From Zygnema cylindricum (taxonomy: Eukaryota > Streptophyta > Zygnematophyceae > Zygnematales > Zygnemataceae): a DNA stretch of 64,000 nt. The translations under genes and the position numbers were made by a program. Below, piece after piece: positions 57,407 to 64,000 of the stretch. A model generated the notes under the pieces. It saw only the letters and a program-made list of their open reading frames with translations. It did not search any database and was not told where the DNA came from. The stretch lies in assembly GCA_037447655.1 (NCBI GenBank), contig JBBHKE010003246.1, positions 96,138 to 160,137 of the forward strand, in the 5' to 3' direction. Every line of letters begins with the position of its first letter. Position 1 is the first letter of the stretch.

Positions 57407-59593
57407 ATGGCCAGATGTCAGTCTTCCATTGGACGCAGATTTTGGACAGCTGTAGTGCTGGTAGTGGCTGTCCACATGTCCGTACATTCCGTACAGGCTG
57501 GTTGTCCAAACTACAGGCTGAATGACGGCTGTAGCACAGGATCCTGCAAAAGTGGAGGACTCGTCGGGAACTTTACGGTGAGAAATCGGGAATGGAAACT
57601 AGTAATGTATTTTAATTGTTAGTTACATGCTAATTTATTATGAGCCATTTTTTTCCTCGTCGGGAACTTTTTGGTGTGAAATCACGATGAGGAACTAGTG
57701 ATGTATTTAAACAGTTCCATGCTAAAAAACATTTAGACAGTTTTTAATCGTCGGGAAATTTTCGGTGAGAAATTACGACGATGAGTTTGTTCGTGCTTTA
57801 TTTGTCATGGGCAGCTTATTCCCTTTTCCTGTTCTACTTTTTACTTTATTTCTTGAACACCTTAGGCTTTAGGATTAGCATATATCTAAGGCAATTTAAT
57901 ATCGTATGTTATTTGGATCAAGTGGCTTGGTGGCTTAAGCTTCTGCACCGACTGCAGTAATTAAAATTAAATATGAATTTTAAAAACACTTAAAACTAAA
58001 CTAATTGTTCTACTCAGCGAGAGTTGGAGAGAAAAGGGAGAGAGAGGGGAGAGTGAGAAAAAGAGGGAAAGAGGGCGTGAGGGAGTGAATGAAAGAGAAA
58101 GGGAAAGAAAGAGCCAGAAGTAGTGTTGAATTGTGCTTCTCCTTTTCTTTGGGTTCAGGTACCAGCGACGCCCTTCCCTTGCGGCTTTGGGAACTGCTCC
58201 TTCACCGGCACCATCCTCATGGGCGGCCAGAAAGTCACTCTCTCTCCTAAAGACTCGCCGGAAAAATGTTGTAAGGCGTGCAAGGCATCCTCCAAATGCA
58301 ATGTATGGCAATGGATTAAGTCGTACGTATCTCTCTCTCTCTCCCTCTCTCACTAACCTTCACCTTCTCTCTTCCTGTCTCCCGCTCTGCATCTCTCCCA
58401 TATTCGTTTCCACATTCCCTCCCCTCCTCCCCTTCCCTCTCCTACCTCTCCCACTCTCCCTCACCCACATCCTCCCATTCACAGATCCTCCGGCGGAGAG
58501 TGCTTCCTCTACCCCTCCACCCTCGGCCCCTCCTGCGGCGCCCCTTATACCACCAATGTGGGCAGCAAATGCGGCACAGTGAAGGACGACCCCCACTTTG
58601 TGGGCGCCCACGGAACCCACTATGACTTCAATGGAGAGCCCGGGAAAAGCTTCTGCTTAGTCAGCGACCTCCGCCTCCACATGAACATGAAGATGACCGG
58701 CTACTTGGACGACCGTACGGAGAGTGCCTCGCTCCTCGTCGGAGGGAAGGCGGTGAGGACATGGATTCGGGAGCTCGGGATCGTGTGGATGAATGAAGGA
58801 AAGGAGCATTCGCTTCTTCTTGTGGCGAGGGGAGGAAAGGAGACGGCGAGAGGGGAGGGATTTTTGGTGAAGGCGGAGGTGGATGGGGATGTTGTTCCTC
58901 GGATGGATGTTGGAGAGGCGGTGGAGATGGTTGGTGGAGTTAGGATTAAGTTTGTGGGTATTGAGAAGAGTGGGATTTATGACATTGATGTGTATAATGT
59001 GAGGATAGACGGTTTGATCGATGTGACTGTACAACTTCGAGTCGCGAATCCTCTCCTTCGGACTCCAGATGATGCGGAAACTCACATCAGTCTTGCTATT
59101 AACTGGATGGAGGTGAGCAAATGTTTTTCAGGTTTTTTTTTCAAAGGTTTTGGTGTCGATATAGTCGAAAAAGGAAAAAATCCCATTTGCTTAACCGATT
59201 TTCTAGGTCTTTTTTGGCATCTTTTGTTAGGCTCATGGGGAAAAGCGTACATGAATGTTCAGTGTTGCTTAATTTCATATTTTGTGCCATGGAGAAGTTC
59301 CTAAAAACATTATCTATTCCGAAAAATATTTTATATTTTTGTTTTTTACATGACAGACCACACCTGCCATCCATGGAGTTCTCGGACAAACATACCGAGA
59401 TGGGAGAGAGGAGAGAACCGACGAATTCACAAAACTGGGAGAATCCTTCCAGCATGCTATTTCAGCTGAAGGAGAGAGTGGGAAGGGATTCCTTGACGGA
59501 CGTCGGGAGGACTACATTTCCTCCGATGTATTGAAACCCGACTGCCGATATTCCGGTTTTAACGGTCGGAACCTTCCTACTACCGCAGAGTAA
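57407..59593 (+). CDS. Secreted protein with one PAN/apple-like module and a root-cap/VWD-like domain (399 aa, four exons)
   Basis: Exons 57407-57577, 58159-58322, 58485-59112 and 59357-59593 (TAA); GT-AG borders, no stops. Signal peptide residues 1-31 (FWTAVVLVVAVHMSV core, cut near VQA). The N-terminal cysteine segment CPNYRLNDGCSTGSC is followed by one PAN-like module (PFPCGFGNC ... CCKAC ... CNVWQWIK ... GGECFLYP), then DPHFVGAHGTHYDFNGEPG and FCLVSDLRLHMNM. The last exon (79 codons, HGVLGQTYR ... DCRYSGFNGRN) equals the paralogue's in length. Exon 2 is 164 nt, the same as exons 2 and 4 of the neighbour 2.4 kb upstream. Same strand, so a tandem duplicate. Likely extracellular; the molecular role is unknown. 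Expression cannot be judged from sequence. Confidence 0.86.
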
Positions 59594-59790
59594 ATGACAA
59601 AATGAGTAAATGTTTTTTTCAGGTTTAGGTGGTTTTTAAGCACGTTTAGTTGAAATTGGTGAGAAAACGACAATGTTTTCTTTCGGTATAGGTGGTTTTT
59701 AGGAAGGTTTAGTTGAAATTGGAGAGTAAATGTCAATGCTTTTTTTTAAAGTTTAGGTGGTTTTTGAGAAGATTTAGTTGAGATTGGTTA
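59592..59790 (+). repeat. Three-copy minisatellite at the 3' end of the four-exon gene
   Basis: Unit of about 62-66 bp with ttaggtggtttttNNgaNgNtttagttgaNattgg, starting near 59623, 59685 and 59752. The first unit begins right at the stop codon, so it forms the 3' UTR. Confidence 0.75.
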
Positions 59791-60466
59791 GGTGTTTTTT
59801 TCGTAAATCGAATTGATTTTTACTAAACTCTAGAGATAGTCTTCCATTGCCATATTATTTCATTCTTTTGTAGATTTGTAGTTGTTGAGTGTGTAAAATT
59901 ATAGTATCCTATTGGTTTTCAATTAATTATCGTCGATGGTGGGGTTGGGAAAATAGTGCTAACGTAATTGGTGTTTGCACTATTATTTGAATTTGATTTT
60001 AAACATCTGACTTTACCAACGGGTATAAAGTGATAGATTTTATATCTTGTTTTGAAGGAGGATCAAGTTCCTAGGTTTACTAATGCGATGTGCGAGTAAC
60101 AATGTTCCTTTTTCCAATACCTTAAATTTTGAAAAAATTAAAGTAAAGAGGAAATGTATGATAGCATGACTTAATACACATATCATGTGTAAAAAATGAT
60201 GATACAAGCAATCACTTTACTTCTAATTTTCACATTTCTACTTTACTTTTTAATTTGGTCAAATGGAAGTGAAAGAAATAAAGGTATGATTATTAAAAAC
60301 AAATAAGAGAAATGTTCTTTGAGGCGCAAATAGTTATTTTCTTTCAATTTGCATATTTAATTTGAACATAATAAATATGAACAGCCTCTCATATTATGTT
60401 GATGGAAGATTACGATACAATGGAGGTAGAGAAAAACATTTGTTTGATAGGTATTATTGTGTTTCT

Positions 60467-60540
60467 AGAGGGAGGGAGGGAGGTAGGGAGGGAAGGAAGG
60501 AGGGAGAGGGAGGGAGGGAGGGAGGGAGGGAGAGGGAGGG
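60467..60540 (+). repeat. GGGA/GGGAGG microsatellite
   Basis: Irregular agggagggaggt and gggagaggg units. Confidence 0.85.
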
Positions 60541-61699
60541 AAACATCAATATAATTACGTGTATGTTGTCTAATAGGATCACTTGTCATGTCGATGTACA
60601 ATAGTTATGGGACTTCAGATAACAAATTTAAAGAGTTTTTTTTTTTGTTTCTCCTAGATTCATATATAAGACAAAAAAACTAAAATTCATGAAAACTTCT
60701 TATTGTGTCTGGGCAAATTAAATCTCAAATAAAATCTTTCTCTTGTATGAGTAACATCTCCAGGTAATGGTTAAGAAATGCCTCGATATTACAAAAATAT
60801 ATAGTTGTTTCGAACATATAAAGTCACAAATATAATCATCTTTTTAAATTAAACATTGATGCTACTTCAACTAGAGTGGATATAATTGAAATGATTTTTT
60901 CAACTCGTGCTAAATCTACGATAGAATCTAAGACAACTTCACTAATTAATGCAATTAAGAGAGAGGATGAAAGAAAATGAGGAGATTTGATGAAGATATT
61001 TTTTTATCAACATTTTGATTCGAATTGAAAAAGTAGGCAATATAAATTTGGATTAAATTTTCTCCTTTTTTCCACGCTATATTGTCAAATTTCAAAAACG
61101 TTCCCATGTGTGAATGCTAGAATTTTATTTCACATTAAACATTTACTAATTTATTGTTGTTATGAATTAAGAAAAAAATCTTACAACCACTCTAAATATG
61201 AAATTGCTATCAAAAAAAAATCTTAAACATCGTCTTTTCCTTCACGAATATTTTTTTTTTTCAAATTCCAAGAAACTTGCTACTGTGTGAATGCAAAATC
61301 CATCCCTCTCCCCCTCTCCCCCTCTCCCCCCAACATTTGGCTGTCGGATAATTTGCAGATTCTATAGATAAATTCCCTATTTTATGCGATAAAAAAATGA
61401 TTCAATGGAAACTAATTTAAAAAAAAATATATATATCATTTCTCCCCAATTTTTTCAACGACTTATTGGTTCTCCAAATTTTCCGAGACCTTTTGTCACA
61501 AACATTTAAAAAAAAAAGTAGTTTATTTAAGAAGCAGACGTATTCCCAAAGAAAAAAACTAGTAGACGACATACAAAATAACTACTTTTCTTTTTGTTTG
61601 TTGTTTCGTTTGTTCTAGTTCTGCATGTGTGTAGGATACATAAAATTTGTATTTTTTTTTTTTAGATAATGTTAATTCTAATGTTTAACTTTATTAAAT

Positions 61700-62330
61700 T
61701 TATTCAATTTCAGCTCCCAATTTTTACTGAATTTCAACTTCCAATTTCACATTTCCGATTTCCAATGTCTAATTTCACACTTAATTTTTTTTTTCCCAAA
61801 TTACATTTTTCAATCTCCAGTTCCTAAGTTTCAAAACTTTTAGGTTTTCATCTTTAATTTCAAGTTTCTTTCAATCGTTTTCTTATTTACAATTTGCTTT
61901 TTGTGTATTGTTAATTTCGAGTTTCCAATTCAAAATTTCAGAAATCAAAATTTAATTTTCCACTTTCAGCTTTTTCTTATCCAATCTCCTTTATTTACCT
62001 CATTTTCCAATCTTTTTTTTTTCTTCAAAATTTTAAAGTTCCGGCTTAAATAAATTTCAATTTATATTTCCGATTACATAATTTTCGATTGATAATGTAC
62101 GATTTATAGGCTTCAATTTATAATTCCCACATTATAATTTCCAAATTAAAATTTCCAGTTTATGATTTCCAATTTATAATTTCCAATTTGTAATTTCCAA
62201 TTTACAATTTCACATTTATAAATTCCATTTTATAATTTCTAATTTATAATTTCCGACTTATAATTTCCAAATAATAATTTCCAATTTATCAATTTCCAAA
62301 TTCTTCATATATTTGAATGTTTTGTTTTCA
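61700..62330 (+). repeat. Degenerate tandem array of aatttccaatttat-like units
   Basis: The words ttccaattt, ttataattt and aatttcca recur at roughly 13-20 bp spacing, densest at 62130-62290. Looks like an old expanded minisatellite. Confidence 0.7.
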
Positions 62331-63101
62331 TCATCGATTCAATATCCAATCTCGATTCTCAATTTTCCCATCTTTAAATTGGTAATTTATTTTACATTTC
62401 CCAATAATGATTATCCCAATGTTATTTTCACAATGTAAATTTTCCCAAAAAATCCCATTTTGGAGCTCAAATCTTTTATATGACAGTTCTGGGAAAAATC
62501 AAAAAAAATATTGAAAAACCTTTTTTGAAGTATGCATAAAAAATGAAATATGCTTCTTTAAAAAACCTTAAAATATAAATAACTTAAGAACATTAATTGC
62601 CCGAAAAAAACAAATTTTCATATTGACAAGTAAAGAATACAGTCAATGGAATTCACCCAAAATAAAAAGAAAAAAGGGGATAAAGGAGAGGGAGAGAGGA
62701 AAAAAGGAGAGAGAATAAAAATTCTCTCATTCTAAAAAAAGCAATTATCCACAAAATAAACATAAAAACATTTTTTCATAATATACACCTATATACAAAA
62801 AAACCTAAAAAGTTCCATAAAAATTTCCCTTTCACTTTCTCTCTAACCAACCATCCAAAAAGAAAAAAAACGATTAATTTTTTAACCATAAAATTACATG
62901 CTTTTTCAGTATTTTGAAGTCACTTTTTTACTTTCCCATTCTTTTCCTCACCTTTATTTTCGATATTTTGTAATTCTTTTGGGTCCAATAGGGGTCCAAA
63001 AGACATCGGAATCGGCTCATTTTTTGAAAATAAAGAATTCTGAATTTTTTTAAAAACTTGCCATTCGCCTTCTTCCACTATGAAGTCGCCCGCCTGAAAA
63101 A

Positions 63102-63145
63102 AGAGGGAGAGAGAGGGAGAGGGAGAGGGAGAAGGCGAGGGAGAG
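63102..63145 (+). repeat. GAGGGA microsatellite
   Basis: gagggagagagagggagagg-type run, similar in motif to 55861-55919. Confidence 0.85.
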
Positions 63146-63289
63146 AGATCACAAAACCTCACACAAGAATTTTGAAAAAATTACAAGTGCTCGATGTACG
63201 TTGCATTCAATATTAATTTGTTGCATATTAATATAGATACAATATACTACACATACTATACATAAAATATGATAATAAAATAATATCAT

Positions 63290-63490
63290 AATATCATAAT
63301 AGAATAATAGAATAAATAGAATAATAGAATAATAGAATAATAGAATAATAGAATAAAAGAATAAAAGAATAAAAGAATAAAAGAATAAAAGAATAAAAGA
63401 ATAATATAATAATATAATAATATAATAATATAATAATGTAATAATATAATAATATAATAATGTAATAAAATAGTAATAATGTAACAATAA
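63290..63490 (+). repeat. AATAGAATA / AATAAAAG / AATAAT microsatellite
   Basis: Changes unit along its length: aatagaata, then aataaaag, then ataatataa. Confidence 0.9.
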
Positions 63491-63509
63491 AATAATATAA
63501 TCGTATAAG

Positions 63510-63551
63510 GCCCTAAAAAACCCTTAAAAACCCTAAAAAACCCTAAAAACC
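63510..63551 (+). repeat. Short CCCTAAA-like tract
   Basis: Five CCCTAAAAA/CCCTTAAAA units resembling, but not equal to, the plant telomere repeat CCCTAAA. Directly followed by a family T MITE. Confidence 0.6.
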
Positions 63552-63562
63552 CACTAATAAAC

Positions 63563-63782
63563 TACACCTTGAATCGCTATTAGTGTTAATAATTTTTCCG
63601 CCACTCAAAACATCTTTTCTCTGTACACACCTATTCGATTTCACATGGAGACCGCCAATCGGAAGCTGAGAATCTTATCTTTCAATCGCAACCGTCAGAT
63701 TGAAAATCCAACAAGTGTGTACGGAGAAAATATGTTTTTAGTGGCGAAAATAACATTAACACTAATAGCGATTCGCGGTGTA
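63563..63782 (+). mobile_element. Short family T MITE (220 bp), copy 2
   Basis: Clean ends tacaccttgaatcgctatta and taatagcgattcgcggtgta. TA at both borders. Inverted arms run inward to ctctgtacac/tgtacggaga. Sister copy at 51223-51441. Confidence 0.82.
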
Positions 63783-64000
63783 GTAAACCAATAGACTAAT
63801 TTACTAATATACTATTATACTAATATAATAATATAATAGTATAAATAATAATACATGCAATAAAATGCATATACAATATGTATGTAAAATAATTTACTTA
63901 TTGTAATATATGTACTAAAATAAAGCATGCAAGATAATTAAACATAAAATATGTCGAATCAAAATTGTTTCTTAACAAAAAAAAAAAAAAAAAAAAAAAA
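63783..64000 (+). other. AT-rich end of window with terminal poly-A
   Basis: Dinucleotide-rich AT sequence, then an A run from about 63979 to the window end. Confidence 0.7.

Larger units (their letters stand above)
59791..63562 (+). other. AT-rich non-coding region with simple repeats
   Basis: No gene recognised. Contains a GGGA-type microsatellite (60467-60540), a CTCTCCCC run (61308-61330), a purine microsatellite (63102-63145) and a degenerate array (61700-62330). Apparent frames over the repeats are compositional. Confidence 0.6.

Noticed and set aside
58133-58582. 149-codon alternative frame over exons 2-3 of the four-exon gene
   Set aside because: Runs through an intron and is out of frame with the cysteine module conserved in the paralogue.
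59592-59790. Possible CRISPR-like array (regularly spaced repeats)
   Set aside because: Three imperfect units of 62-66 bp with no unique spacers, in a eukaryotic 3' UTR; a simple minisatellite explains them.
63149-63487. 112-codon Tyr/Ile/Leu frame that looks like membrane segments
   Set aside because: It translates an AATAAT-type microsatellite and is not a gene.

Overview
This is a stretch of eukaryotic, almost certainly green-plant, nuclear DNA. Genes have GT-AG introns. LTR retrotransposons use plant initiator-Met tRNA primer sites. There is a fragment of an LRR gene with the 72-nt LRR exons typical of plants, and a tandem pair of secreted proteins with PAN/apple-like modules and a root-cap/VWD-like domain. 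The species cannot be named from the sequence; a seedless land plant is a guess. There are no bacterial-type operons, CRISPR arrays, rRNA genes or intact tRNA genes.

Region 1 (1-26129) is a four-level nest of LTR retrotransposons, each insertion marked by an exact 5-bp target duplication. The outermost element is Ty3/gypsy element E1 (5' LTR cut by the window start, 3' LTR 24432-26129). Ty3/gypsy chromovirus E2 (4637-22729, TSD gataa) sits in its RNase H. Ty1/copia element B (5869-18529, minus strand, TSD atcat) sits in the gag of E2. Ty1/copia element A (6397-12870, plus strand, TSD atgtg) sits in an LTR of B. All coding regions carry stops, frameshifts or deletions. A and B have a primer site matching the anticodon arm of initiator-Met tRNA (half-tRNA priming), and their LTRs carry an antisense tRNA-like module.

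Region 2 (26130-36014) holds DNA-transposon-like elements: three members of a GGGT-ended, TWA-flanked (PIF/Harbinger-like) family, one member of a TA-flanked family, and one 833-bp element with 15-bp TIRs. It also has a minus-strand copia integrase relic, a minus-strand LRR/EGF-like gene fragment (32763-34697), and a weak non-LTR reverse-transcriptase-like relic.

Region 3 (36015-43933) is a Ty1/copia composite, LTR-internal-LTR-internal-LTR. Both internal copies lost the end of pol, and one also lost the integrase.

Region 4 (43934-52380) has an orphan first exon of the secreted-protein family (minus strand, 44.6 kb) and a dense cluster of nested TIR elements.

Region 5 (52381-59593) has the two apparently intact host genes: a 528-residue six-exon gene with two PAN-like modules and a 399-residue four-exon paralogue with one. 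They share a nearly identical segment of about 195 bp that looks like recent gene conversion.

Region 6 (59594-64000) is AT-rich non-coding DNA with minisatellites, microsatellites, one more TIR element, a short CCCTAAA-like tract and a terminal poly-A run.
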